Shown here in pieces: positions 33,878 to 42,002 of a stretch of 64,000 bases of DNA (positions are counted from its first letter, which is position 1; every line of letters starts with the position of its first letter). The translations under genes and the position numbers were made by a program. Origin of the DNA: CAZHTS01 sp964535315 (GTDB lineage Bacteria; Chloroflexota; Anaerolineae; Anaerolineales; Anaerolineaceae); contig CAZHTS010000006.1 of NCBI GenBank assembly GCA_964535315.1, positions 1-64,000 of the forward strand, read 5' to 3'. The notes under the pieces were generated by a model, which saw only the letters and a program-made list of their open reading frames with translations, did no database searches and had not been told where the DNA came from.

Positions 33878-34279
33878 TTAAGCCTGGTCATGATTTTGGG
33901 CTATTTCTTGCTCGATCTGGATGCTGACGTCGAGTTCTGGGCGATGAGCATCATAGAAAGCCTGTGCTTCACGAATGCGTTGTACGTCCAGTTCATATTC
34001 GGCGGCAATTTGTTCGGGGGACGTCCCCGTTTGAAGGTCGACGACAATTGTCTGGACGCGGATGCCGGTGCCGCGCAATACTGGGGTGATCCACCCTGAT
34101 GCGCCGCGCCGGTAGGTGATTCCAGGAAAATGGGGGTCATCTAATTCCTGGCGCAATGCAGCAACTTTTTCGGAAACGGACCACATGATGAACTGGTTCA
34201 ATGAAATGCCCTGTTGGGAGGCGAATGCTTCGGCCTCGCGTTTGAGGCTACTGGGTAGGTTAAGTGGGTAGCGTGGCAT
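33878..34279 (-). CDS. DUF433 antitoxin-like protein with ribbon-helix-helix N-terminus
   Basis: A 133-residue protein. Residues 4-45 (YPLNLPSSLKREAEAFASQQ, then ISLNQFIMWSVSEKV) resemble a ribbon-helix-helix DNA-binding domain of HicB/CopG type. Residues 55-120 (LRGTGIRVQTIVVDLQTGTSPEQIAAEY, then VQRIREAQAFYDAHR) match DUF433, the VapB45-like antitoxin family. No PIN or other toxin gene lies next to it; downstream is only the rpsT terminator, so it appears to be an orphan. The ATG at 34279 is chosen for its AAAGGAG site; a further in-frame ATG at 34315 lies in the promoter. Confidence 0.75.
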   Translation of the reverse strand: MPRYPLNLPSSLKREAEAFASQQGISLNQFIMWSVSEKVAALRQELDDPHFPGITYRRGASGWITPVLRGTGIRVQTIVVDLQTGTSPEQIAAEYELDVQRIREAQAFYDAHRPELDVSIQIEQEIAQNHDQA

Positions 34280-34303
34280 ACACGACTCCTTTGATCTTTT
34301 GAT

Positions 34304-34332
34304 ATCATATAGCATATCTTATACGATGTCAA
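34304..34332 (-). promoter_or_regulatory. sigma-70 promoter of the DUF433 gene
   Basis: Read on the minus strand: TTGACA (34332-34327), a 17-base spacer and TATGAT (34309-34304). TGATATCA, a perfect palindrome overlapping the -10, could be the site of autoregulation. Confidence 0.75.
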
Positions 34333-34411
34333 TAAGGAGAAACAGTGCCGCCGCTGACCGGGTAAGTAGGTTGACCCCAAAAAGGGCGGGGTGTCTTTTC
34401 GGGCGTTCCCA

Positions 34412-34420
34412 TGATATAAT
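34412..34420 (+). promoter_or_regulatory. extended -10 promoter of argS
   Basis: TGATATAAT contains the extended TG and a consensus TATAAT (34415-34420) about 40 bases before the argS start. The -35 region (near 34392) is poor, as allowed for extended -10 promoters. Confidence 0.6.
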
Positions 34421-34458
34421 CCCAGGGTTGGATTTGTATCTCTTGGGCGAGGTTGCGC

Positions 34459-36216
34459 ATGTTTACGGTTGAACAAAAACTTCTGGAAGAAAAGATCAAG
34501 GCGTTTTGCGCCGGGCAAGGGCTGCCTGAATTTACGTTGCAGTGGGCCACCATCCCATTCAGCGGCCAGTGGGGGATTGCGACGTCTTTCTTCCAACTGG
34601 CGGCGCTCGAAGCGCGCCAGGGTAAGAAGCTGAACGTTAACCAGCGCGCTCAAGAACTGGCTGAGATGGTGGCCGCCATGCTGGGCACCCCGGCCGGTTT
34701 TGAACGGGTTGAGGCGGTGCGGGGTTACCTGAACCTGTATTTTTCGACGGCGGAGTATACCCGGCGGGTGGTGGATACGGTGCTGAACGAGGGCGCGGAT
34801 TTTGGCCGCGGCCCGCGCACCGGCGAGCGGGTGATGGTTGAATTCTCGCAGCCCAACACGCACAAAGCCTTTCACGTCGGGCATTTGCGCAACGTGATCC
34901 TGGGGCATGCCGTCTGCAATCTGTTGGATTTTGCCGGCAACGAGGTGGTGCGCGCCAATTACATCGGCGACATCGGCCTGCACGTGATCAAATGGCTGTG
35001 GAATTATATGAAATTTCACGACGGCGAACAGCCGCCGGCGGATACGATGCGCTGGATCGGCGAACTGTACGTCGAGGCGGCGCGGCGCTACGAAGAAAGC
35101 CCGGAAAATGAAGCCGAGGTGCGCGCCCTGTTTGCCCGTTGGGACCGGCGCGACCCGGATGTGACCGCTTTATGGGAGAAGACGCGCCAGTGGTCGATGC
35201 ACGGCTTCGAGCAGGTGTACGATCTGCTGGGCGTGCCGTTTGAGCGCTTCTACTTTGAGAGCGAAGAGGAAGAGCCGGGCAAGGAACTGGTGAAGGAACT
35301 GGTGGATAAGGGAATCGCCCGGGATGAACGCCCCGAAGGGGCGGTGATCATTCCGTTAGACGACCTGCTGGGCACCAAAGAGAAGTATCGCGTGCTGGTC
35401 ATCCTGCGTTCGGACGGCACGTCGCTGTATTCGACCAAAGATTTGCCGCTGGCGGTGCGCAAGTTTGAGGAATATCATCTCACCCGTTCGGTGTATGTGA
35501 TCGACGTGCGCCAGTCGTTGTATTTGCAGCAAATCTTCAAGACGTTGGAGTTGATGGGGCACGCCTGGGCGAAGCATTGCTATCACCTGGCGTACGAAAT
35601 CGTCAATCTGCCGGGCAACGTGACCATTGCCTCGCGGGATGGGGCGGTAGTGCTGCTGGAAGACCTGGTGAGCGAGGCCACCCGGCGGGCGCTGGAGGTG
35701 GGGCGCGCCAAGAACCCGGATCTGGCGGAAGAAAAGCAACAGGCGATCGCCCACGCCGTGGCGTTAGGGGCGATCAAGTACTCGATGCTTTCGCGCGACA
35801 ACGCCAAGATTGTTACCTTTGATTGGGACGCGGCGCTGGACTTTAACGGTCAGGCCGCGCCGTATATTCAGTATGCGCACGTGCGCGCCGGCAGTATCTT
35901 GCGCCGTTTTGGCGGTGAACTGCCCGGCCCGTTGACGCCGGTGGGCGCGCTGACGAGCGAAGAAATTCAATTGGTGAATGTAATATCGCGCACGCCGCGC
36001 GAAGTGCAGCGTGCGGCGGCGGAGTATCGGCCGCTGTTGATTGCCAACCACGTATACGAACTGGCGCGTGCGTTTAGCGATTTTTACAACCAATGTCCGG
36101 TCTTGCAGGCCGAGGAACCGGTGCGCAGCACGCGGCTGCGCCTGGTGGCGGCGGCCCGCCAGGCCATTGCCAATTGCTTGGCTTTGATGGGCATCACAGC
36201 CCCAGAAGCGATGTGA
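34459..36216 (+). CDS. argS: arginine-tRNA ligase
   Basis: A 585-residue class I aminoacyl-tRNA synthetase charging tRNA-Arg. The HIGH-type motif is FSQPNTHKAFHVGHLRN (about residues 128-144), followed by VRANYIGDIGLHVIKW. The KMSK-type loop is degenerate (NVTIASRDGAVVLLEDLV), as in many ArgS. The C-terminal anticodon domain ends with QCPVLQAEEPVRSTRLRLVAAARQ. The ATG at 34459 is preferred; a TTG two codons upstream is in frame. Length is normal. Confidence 0.95.
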   Translation: MFTVEQKLLEEKIKAFCAGQGLPEFTLQWATIPFSGQWGIATSFFQLAALEARQGKKLNVNQRAQELAEMVAAMLGTPAGFERVEAVRGYLNLYFSTAEYTRRVVDTVLNEGADFGRGPRTGERVMVEFSQPNTHKAFHVGHLRNVILGHAVCNLLDFAGNEVVRANYIGDIGLHVIKWLWNYMKFHDGEQPPADTMRWIGELYVEAARRYEESPENEAEVRALFARWDRRDPDVTALWEKTRQWSMHGFEQVYDLLGVPFERFYFESEEEEPGKELVKELVDKGIARDERPEGAVIIPLDDLLGTKEKYRVLVILRSDGTSLYSTKDLPLAVRKFEEYHLTRSVYVIDVRQSLYLQQIFKTLELMGHAWAKHCYHLAYEIVNLPGNVTIASRDGAVVLLEDLVSEATRRALEVGRAKNPDLAEEKQQAIAHAVALGAIKYSMLSRDNAKIVTFDWDAALDFNGQAAPYIQYAHVRAGSILRRFGGELPGPLTPVGALTSEEIQLVNVISRTPREVQRAAAEYRPLLIANHVYELARAFSDFYNQCPVLQAEEPVRSTRLRLVAAARQAIANCLALMGITAPEAM

Positions 36217-36250
36217 AAAACCTTCTATTCCATAAGGAGAGCCAAGTACT

Positions 36251-37573
36251 ATGACCCCCATTCGTACCATTATCATGGGCGCTGCCGGGCGCGACTTCCA
36301 CAATTTCAATACGTTCTTCCGCGATAACGCAGATTACGAAGTTGTGGCATTCACTGCAACCCAGATCCCGAACATCGAAGGGCGAAAATACCCTGCGGCG
36401 CTGGCCGGCAAGCTGTACCCTGACGGGATCGATATCTATCCCGAAAGCGAACTGGTGCGGCTGATCAAAGAAATGAACGTTGACCAGGTGGTTTTTGCTT
36501 ATAGTGATGTGCCCCACGAAGTTGTGATGCACAAGGCTTCGATGGTGCTGGCGGCGGGCGCCGATTTCCGCCTGATGGGCACAAAACTGACCCAGATCAA
36601 ATCGACCAAACCGGTGGTCTCGGTGTGCGCTGTGCGCACCGGTTCGGGTAAGAGCCAGACGACCCGCCGGGTCTCGTTGATCCTGCGCAGCATGGGCTAC
36701 AAGGTAGCGGCGATTCGTCACCCGATGCCCTACGGTGATCTGGTCAAACAGCGGGTGCAGCGCTACGCTTCCTACGCCGACCTGGACAAGCACGAGTGCA
36801 CCATCGAGGAGCGCGAGGAATACGAACCGCATCTGGATAACGGCGTGCTGGTGTATGCGGGTGTGGATTACGAAGCCATCCTGCGCCAGGCCGAACAGGA
36901 AGTGGACATTATCCTGTGGGACGGCGGCAACAACGACTTCTCGTTCTATACGCCCGATCTGTCGATCGTGGTGGCCGACCCGCACCGCCCCGGGCACGAG
37001 AAAAGCTATCACCCCGGCGAGACCAACATCCGCTCGGCGGACGTATTCGTGATCAACAAGGTTGACACGGCGCAGCCGGACAAGGTGATTGCGGTGCGTG
37101 AGACGCTGGCGGCGCTGAACCCGAAGGCGGTGGTGATCGAGGCCGCTTCGCCGTTGTTCGTGGACGATCCCGAGGCGATTCGCGGCAAGCGCGTGCTGGT
37201 GATCGAAGACGGCCCGACCCTGACCCACGGCGAGATGGCCTACGGGGCCGGCTGGGTGGCGGCGCGGCGTTTTGGCGCAGCCGAAATCGTCGACCCGCGC
37301 CCGTTTGCGGTGGGTTCGATCGTGGCCACCTATCAGAAATACCCCGGCACCGGGGCGATCCTGCCGGCGATGGGCTATGGCGAGGAAATGACGCGCGATC
37401 TGGAGCGCACCATTGACAACGCCGACGTGGACCTGGTGTTGAGCGCCACGCCGATCGACCTGACGCGTGTGATCAAGGTCAACAAGCCGATGCAGCGCGT
37501 GCGCTATGAATTGCAGGAGATCGGCCAGCCGACGCTGGAAGACATCCTCAAGGCGAAATTCGCCGGAAAGTAA
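36251..37573 (+). CDS. cyclic 2,3-diphosphoglycerate synthetase family protein
   Basis: A 440-residue homologue of the archaeal cyclic 2,3-diphosphoglycerate synthetase. It starts with a Rossmann-like segment (IIMGAAGRDFHNFNTFFRDN, residues 7-26), has a P-loop AVRTGSGKSQTTR (about 127-139), and conserved VVADPHRPGHE, VINKVDTA and EDGPTLTHGEMAYGAG. In methanogens the enzyme makes a compatible solute and phosphate store from 2,3-diphosphoglycerate; in bacteria the role is not established and a GTPase- or metallochaperone-like function is possible. AAGGAG lies upstream. A GC-rich hairpin follows the gene. Confidence 0.8.
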   Translation: MTPIRTIIMGAAGRDFHNFNTFFRDNADYEVVAFTATQIPNIEGRKYPAALAGKLYPDGIDIYPESELVRLIKEMNVDQVVFAYSDVPHEVVMHKASMVLAAGADFRLMGTKLTQIKSTKPVVSVCAVRTGSGKSQTTRRVSLILRSMGYKVAAIRHPMPYGDLVKQRVQRYASYADLDKHECTIEEREEYEPHLDNGVLVYAGVDYEAILRQAEQEVDIILWDGGNNDFSFYTPDLSIVVADPHRPGHEKSYHPGETNIRSADVFVINKVDTAQPDKVIAVRETLAALNPKAVVIEAASPLFVDDPEAIRGKRVLVIEDGPTLTHGEMAYGAGWVAARRFGAAEIVDPRPFAVGSIVATYQKYPGTGAILPAMGYGEEMTRDLERTIDNADVDLVLSATPIDLTRVIKVNKPMQRVRYELQEIGQPTLEDILKAKFAGK

Positions 37574-37589
37574 ACTCAGATCAGTGGGG

Positions 37590-37622
37590 ACGGAGGGCCG
37601 AGCGCAGCGCCCGGCCCTCCGT
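37590..37622 (+). terminator. GC-rich terminator-like hairpin
   Basis: ACGGAGGGCCG pairs exactly with CGGCCCTCCGT around an 11-base centre that can itself pair (GCGC, GCGC). Only TTCTC-type sequence follows, so it is a possible rather than certain terminator before obg. Confidence 0.55.
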
Positions 37623-37642
37623 TCTCGAAATGTGGATGTGTT

Positions 37643-38905
37643 ATGTTTATTGATGAAGCCCAAATTTATGTTCGCTCCGGCAAGGGTGGGGATGGGTTTG
37701 TCCATTTTCACCGGGAGAAATTTATAACCCGCGGGGGGCCGGACGGCGGCGATGGCGGCCGGGGTGGGAACGTGGTGCTGGAAGTGGCGCCGACGCTCAA
37801 CACGCTGGCCAGTTTCCGCCACAAGTCGCGCTTTATCGCCGAAGAGGGGCGCAAGGGCGGGGTCAACAACCAGACCGGCAAGTCGGCCGACGACCTGGTG
37901 ATCCCGGTGCCGCCCGGTACGATTGTGTACGATGCGGACAAGGGCGAACTGTTGGGCGACCTGGTGAGCGCTCACCAGCGTCTGGTGGTGTGCAAGGGCG
38001 GCCGGGGTGGACGGGGCAACACCCATTTCGCCACCTCGCGCAACCAGGCGCCGCGCACGGCCGAGCGCGGCGAGCCGGCCGAGGAACATTCCTTGCGTCT
38101 GGAGTTGAAACTGATCGCCGATGTGGGCATTGTGGGCGTGCCGAATGCGGGCAAATCCAGCCTGCTGGCCTCGGTGACCAACGCCCGGCCCAAGATTGCC
38201 GATTACCCGTTCACCACGCTGGAACCCAACCTGGGGGTGGCGGAACTGGATATGGATACCAGCCTGGTGCTGGCGGATATCCCCGGCCTGATTGAAGGGG
38301 CGCACATGGGCATTGGCCTGGGAGACGCCTTCTTGCGCCACGTGCAGCGCACGCGCGTGTTGATCCACCTGCTGGATGGCCTGTCAGACGACCCGTTGGC
38401 CGATTACAGCCAGATCAACAGCGAACTGGCGTTGTTCGATCCCAACCTGGCGAAGAAGCCGCAGATTGTCGTACTGAATAAGATGGACCTGCCCGAGGTC
38501 GGCGAGCGTTGGCCGGTGGTGCGGGCCGCCTTGCAGGCGCGCGGCATCGAGGCCATGTCGATTTCGGCAGTGGCGCACACCGACGTGGATGCATTGTTGT
38601 GGCGGGTGGTGGAACTGCTCAAGACGGCGCCCGAGGTTGAAATTGCGCCGGCGGCGCTGCCGGTGTATCGTTCGCAGGAGGACGCCCGTGATTTCACCAT
38701 CGAGCAGACTGCTGAGGGTTGGGTGGTGCATGGCACGGCCATCGAGCGGGCGGCGGCGATGACCTATTGGGAGTACGAAGGTTCGGTGCGGCGTTTCCAG
38801 CGCCTGATGGAGGCGTTGGGCGTGGAATCCGCGCTGCGTGAGGCTGGCGTGCAGGAAGGCGACAGCGTTTTCGTCGGCGAATACGAACTGGAGTGGCAAG
38901 ATTGA
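37643..38905 (+). CDS. obg: GTPase Obg/CgtA
   Basis: A 420-residue Obg GTPase linked to ribosome assembly and stress control. The glycine-rich OBG domain occupies residues 1-157 (KGGDGFVHFHREKF, GGPDGGDGGRGGNV, KGGRGGRGNTHFATSRNQAP), the G domain follows with G1 GVPNAGKSSLL and G3 ADIPGLIEGAHMGIGLG and G4 NKMD, and the C-terminal OCT domain (about 340-415) is present. nadD begins 11 bases downstream, a common arrangement. Confidence 0.97.
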   Translation: MFIDEAQIYVRSGKGGDGFVHFHREKFITRGGPDGGDGGRGGNVVLEVAPTLNTLASFRHKSRFIAEEGRKGGVNNQTGKSADDLVIPVPPGTIVYDADKGELLGDLVSAHQRLVVCKGGRGGRGNTHFATSRNQAPRTAERGEPAEEHSLRLELKLIADVGIVGVPNAGKSSLLASVTNARPKIADYPFTTLEPNLGVAELDMDTSLVLADIPGLIEGAHMGIGLGDAFLRHVQRTRVLIHLLDGLSDDPLADYSQINSELALFDPNLAKKPQIVVLNKMDLPEVGERWPVVRAALQARGIEAMSISAVAHTDVDALLWRVVELLKTAPEVEIAPAALPVYRSQEDARDFTIEQTAEGWVVHGTAIERAAAMTYWEYEGSVRRFQRLMEALGVESALREAGVQEGDSVFVGEYELEWQD

Positions 38906-38916
38906 CGGCCTGAGGC

Positions 38917-39567
38917 ATGCGCGTCGGTATCTTTGGCGGGACGTTTGACCCGCCCCACGTGGGGCATCTCATTCTGGCGGCGGAAGCCCGCGACCAGTTG
39001 CGACTGGATTATTTGTTGTGGGTGCTGACGCCCGACCCGCCGCATAAGCGCGACCAGGTGATCCGTCCGGTGGCGCAGCGGCTGGCGTTGGTGCAGGCGG
39101 CGCTGGGTACGGACTCCGGTTTCATTCTGTCGCGGGTGGAGATCGACCGGCCGGGGCCGCATTATACGGTCGAGACGGTGCGGCTGGTGGCGCAGGCTTA
39201 TCCCGGCGCCGAGGTGTATTTCATCATGGGCGGCGATGCGCTCTTCGATTTGCCGGATTGGCACACGCCGGTGGAATTTGTGCGCGCCTGCCATGGCCTG
39301 GGGGTGATGCGCCGGCCGGGGGACGCCCTGGACCTGCCGGCGCTGGAAAAGATTGTGCCGGGGGTGAGCGCCCGGGTGCGCTTTATCGAGGCGCCGCTGC
39401 TGGAGGTCTCTTCGCGCCAGATCCGCCAGCGGATTGCCAGTGGGCGCCATTATCGCTACTTTCTACCGCCGGCGGTGTACGCCCTGGTGGAAGAAAACGG
39501 TTGGTATCGCTCGAATGGAAGGAGCCAGGATGACGAAGACTTCGCCGCTGCAACTGCTGGTGGATAA
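38917..39567 (+). CDS. nadD: nicotinate-nucleotide adenylyltransferase
   Basis: A 216-residue NadD that adenylates nicotinate mononucleotide in NAD synthesis. GIFGGTFDPPHVGHL (residues 4-18) carries the nucleotidyltransferase HxGH motif; PPHKRDQVI, IMGGDALFDLPDWH and SSRQIRQRIASGRHYRYFLP (with the ISSTxIR-like loop) complete the signature. The last 38 bases overlap the start of the MFS gene in another frame, so the final residues (after about 200) may not be functionally conserved. Confidence 0.96.
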   Translation: MRVGIFGGTFDPPHVGHLILAAEARDQLRLDYLLWVLTPDPPHKRDQVIRPVAQRLALVQAALGTDSGFILSRVEIDRPGPHYTVETVRLVAQAYPGAEVYFIMGGDALFDLPDWHTPVEFVRACHGLGVMRRPGDALDLPALEKIVPGVSARVRFIEAPLLEVSSRQIRQRIASGRHYRYFLPPAVYALVEENGWYRSNGRSQDDEDFAAATAGG

Positions 39568-40705
39568 ACGTTTTTCTTCAATTGCGCTCAGTCATTTATT
39601 GATTGACATGCTCAACGGGCAGCGCAGCATCCTGCTGGCCTATTTGAGCGTGCCGCTGGGACTGACGAATACAGCCCTGGGGGCGATTTCGACGGTGTAT
39701 TCGCTGGCGGCGGCGCTGGCCCAGGTGATCTTTGGTTACGTGGCCGATAAGCTGGGGGCGCGCTGGGTGGTGGCGGGCGGTGTGATCTGGATGGCGGCGT
39801 TCTTCTCGCTGGCGCTGGTCACGCCGGGTTACGCTGCGGTGGTGCTGTTGATCGTCGGCAGCATGGGCTCGGGGGCGTTCCACTCGGGCGGGGCGATGCA
39901 GGCCACTTCGCTGGCGCACCTGCGCATGCCCGACCGTGAAACGGCGGCGGCGTCGTTCTTCTTTGTGTTCGGCCAGTTGGGCTTTTTCTTTGGGCCGTTG
40001 ATGGGCGGTTGGATGTTGGAACAATGGGGGCCGTTGGGGCTGCTGTCGCTTTCGGCAGTGACGGTGTTGATGGGCGCCAACGCCGCCTGGCAGCTGGGAG
40101 TGGTGGCGCCGCAAGAGAGCGCAGCCGCCGCGGCAAAGCCGGCGGGACGTTCCGTCTCGCTGGCGGTGGTGTTGGTGCTGGTGGCGGTTACGGCGCTGCA
40201 ATCGTGGGTCTCACAGGGCATCACCACCTTTGTGCCCAAGTATTTGAGCGACTTGAATTATTCGGCGACCGAGTACGGTATTCTCTCGGCGCTGTTCATG
40301 GGTGGGGCGGCGCTGGGCAACCTGATCGGCGGGCAGATGTCGGACTGCTACGGACGGACGAAGGTCATCCTGGTGGCGATGAGCATTGCTGCGCCGCCGA
40401 CCTTCTTGATCGGCGCGGTGACGCAGCTGAACTGGTTGTATCTGATCATCCCGTTGGCCGGCGTGGCCTCGGGTTCGGCGTTCAGCGCCATCATCGTACT
40501 GGCGCAGCGGGTGGCGCCGACCGGCCAGGGGTTGGCCTCGGGCCTGGCGCTGGCGCTGGTGTTTTCCAGCGGGGCGCTGGGGGTGACGGCGTGCGGCTGG
40601 GTGGTCGATCGCTGGGGTTTTGCGGTTAATTTCTATCTGCTGGCCGGGCTGTCGCTGCTGGCCGGGCTGCTGGCGCCGCTGTTGGATAAAGAACGGGAAA
40701 ATTGA
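39530..40705 (+). CDS. MFS transporter, fosmidomycin-resistance (FSR) type
   Basis: A 391-residue major facilitator with 12 predicted helices. The N-terminus (IALSHLLIDMLNGQRSILLAYL) and the following GAISTVYSLAAALAQVIFGYVADKLG resemble the Fsr group of drug exporters; LGNLIGGQMSDCYGRTK is the second half of the family signature. The substrate is unknown. The ATG at 39530 (GGAGCCAGG upstream) lies within the nadD 3-prime end. The next gene follows 11 bases after its stop. Confidence 0.8.
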   Translation: MTKTSPLQLLVDKRFSSIALSHLLIDMLNGQRSILLAYLSVPLGLTNTALGAISTVYSLAAALAQVIFGYVADKLGARWVVAGGVIWMAAFFSLALVTPGYAAVVLLIVGSMGSGAFHSGGAMQATSLAHLRMPDRETAAASFFFVFGQLGFFFGPLMGGWMLEQWGPLGLLSLSAVTVLMGANAAWQLGVVAPQESAAAAAKPAGRSVSLAVVLVLVAVTALQSWVSQGITTFVPKYLSDLNYSATEYGILSALFMGGAALGNLIGGQMSDCYGRTKVILVAMSIAAPPTFLIGAVTQLNWLYLIIPLAGVASGSAFSAIIVLAQRVAPTGQGLASGLALALVFSSGALGVTACGWVVDRWGFAVNFYLLAGLSLLAGLLAPLLDKEREN

Positions 40706-40716
40706 CGGGAGGCATC

Positions 40717-41835
40717 ATGGACGAGCGAACGAAAGCGCAGTATCTGGACAACTGGGATGATGAGCGCAATGCGGCAGCGTTGTATGAGCTGCTGGCGCAG
40801 GCCGAGAAGGACGAACGCCTGGCGGAGATCTACCGGCGGATGGCGGCGGTGGAAGTGCGCCATGCGACCCGTTGGGAGGAGGGGCTGGCGGAAGCGGGGG
40901 TGCCGCTGCCGGTTTTCAAGCTTTCTTGGCGGACGCGCAGCCTGGGCTGGCTGGCGAAGCGCTTTGGGCCGGCGCTGGTGCTGCCGAGCATTCAGGCGAT
41001 GGAACAGCGCGGCACGGAAAGTTACCAGAGCCAGACGGCCGGCCAGATGGCCGGCGAGGAACGTTCGCACGCCCGTTTGTTGAGCCAGATTGCAGGTACG
41101 ACGCGGGGTGGGGTAGAAGGCGGGACGCTGGCGCTGCTCGAGGGCCGGCACCGTGCCAGCGGCGGCAATGCGCTGCGGGCGGCGGTGTTGGGCGCCAACG
41201 ACGGGTTGGTCTCGAACCTCAGCCTGGTGATGGGCGTGGCGGGGGCGGCGCTGTCGAGCCAGTCGATCCTGATTACCGGGCTGGCGGGGCTGCTGGCCGG
41301 GGCGTGTTCGATGGCGTTGGGCGAGTGGCTGTCGGTGCAGAGTTCACGTGAGTTGTACGCCAACCAGATTCGCATCGAAAAGGCCGAAATCGAGAGCGCG
41401 CCCGAAGCGGAGGCCGAGGAACTGGCGTTGATCTACGAGGCGCGCGGGCTGAAGCCCGAACAGGCGCGCACGCTGGCGCGGCAGATCATGGCCAATCACG
41501 AGAGTGCGGTGGAAACGATGGCGCGCGAGGAACTGGGCATCGATCCCGAGGAACTGGGCGGTTCGGCCTGGGAGGCGGCGGTGACCTCGTTTGTGTTGTT
41601 TGCGATTGGCGCAATTGTGCCGGTGCTGCCGTTCATCTTTACTGCCGGCAACACGGCGGTGATCGCCAGCATCGCCTTGAGCACGGTGGGGCTGTTTGTG
41701 TTGGGGGCGGCGATTACCCTGTTCACCGGGCGGAGCGTGTGGTCTTCGGGGATGCGCATGGTGATCTTTGGGCTGCTGGCGGCGGCGCTTACCTTTGGCA
41801 TTGGCCGGTTGATTGGGGTGAGTATTGCGGGTTGA
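40717..41835 (+). CDS. MbfA-like ferritin/VIT1 fusion iron transporter
   Basis: A 372-residue protein in two parts: an N-terminal ferritin-like four-helix domain (about residues 1-135) with candidate di-iron ligands in DDERNAAALYELLAQAEKDE, VEVRHATRWEE, EQRGTESY and GEERSHARLL, and a C-terminal VIT1/CCC1 domain (about 150-372) with ANDGLVSNLSLVMGVAGAA and SMALGEWLSVQSSRE. This fusion is that of MbfA, a membrane-bound iron exporter that also handles peroxide stress in alphaproteobacteria. Iron or manganese export is the likely role. The start at 40717 follows ACGGGAGG. Confidence 0.85.
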   Translation: MDERTKAQYLDNWDDERNAAALYELLAQAEKDERLAEIYRRMAAVEVRHATRWEEGLAEAGVPLPVFKLSWRTRSLGWLAKRFGPALVLPSIQAMEQRGTESYQSQTAGQMAGEERSHARLLSQIAGTTRGGVEGGTLALLEGRHRASGGNALRAAVLGANDGLVSNLSLVMGVAGAALSSQSILITGLAGLLAGACSMALGEWLSVQSSRELYANQIRIEKAEIESAPEAEAEELALIYEARGLKPEQARTLARQIMANHESAVETMAREELGIDPEELGGSAWEAAVTSFVLFAIGAIVPVLPFIFTAGNTAVIASIALSTVGLFVLGAAITLFTGRSVWSSGMRMVIFGLLAAALTFGIGRLIGVSIAG

Positions 41836-41894
41836 GCGCCGGACGAAGTAGAGAGACGGGGGGAAGGGTACAAAAAAGAATACAAAGCTGGCTA

Positions 41895-41923
41895 TTGACA
41901 AAATCGTGGAATACTCCTATAAT
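41895..41923 (+). promoter_or_regulatory. consensus sigma-70 promoter of the inositol lacI gene
   Basis: Perfect TTGACA (41895-41900), a 17-base spacer and perfect TATAAT (41918-41923). The last base of the -10 is the first base of the operator at 41923-41936, which would let the repressor block its own promoter. Confidence 0.92.
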
Positions 41924-41936
41924 GTTCACGTGTGCA
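41923..41936. promoter_or_regulatory. LacI-family operator O1 (12 of 14 match)
   Basis: TGTTCACGTGTGCA matches the palindrome TGCACACGTGTGCA at 12 of 14 positions. It overlaps the -10 and start of the lacI promoter. Confidence 0.8.
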
Positions 41937-42002
41937 TAAAATGCTGTCAGGCATGGACGGCGCGATTTTCCCCTCTTTGATAACAGAACAGGCACAGGCA
42001 AT

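Noticed and set aside
34371..34376. TTGACC as -35 of the argS promoter
   Set aside because: It lies 38 bases from the TATAAT at 34415, far beyond a workable spacer; the extended -10 is used instead.
17684..37590. The shared 13-base string CAGATCAGTGGGG near 17682 and 37578
   Set aside because: Two copies of a short string in intergenic DNA are not enough to claim a functional site.
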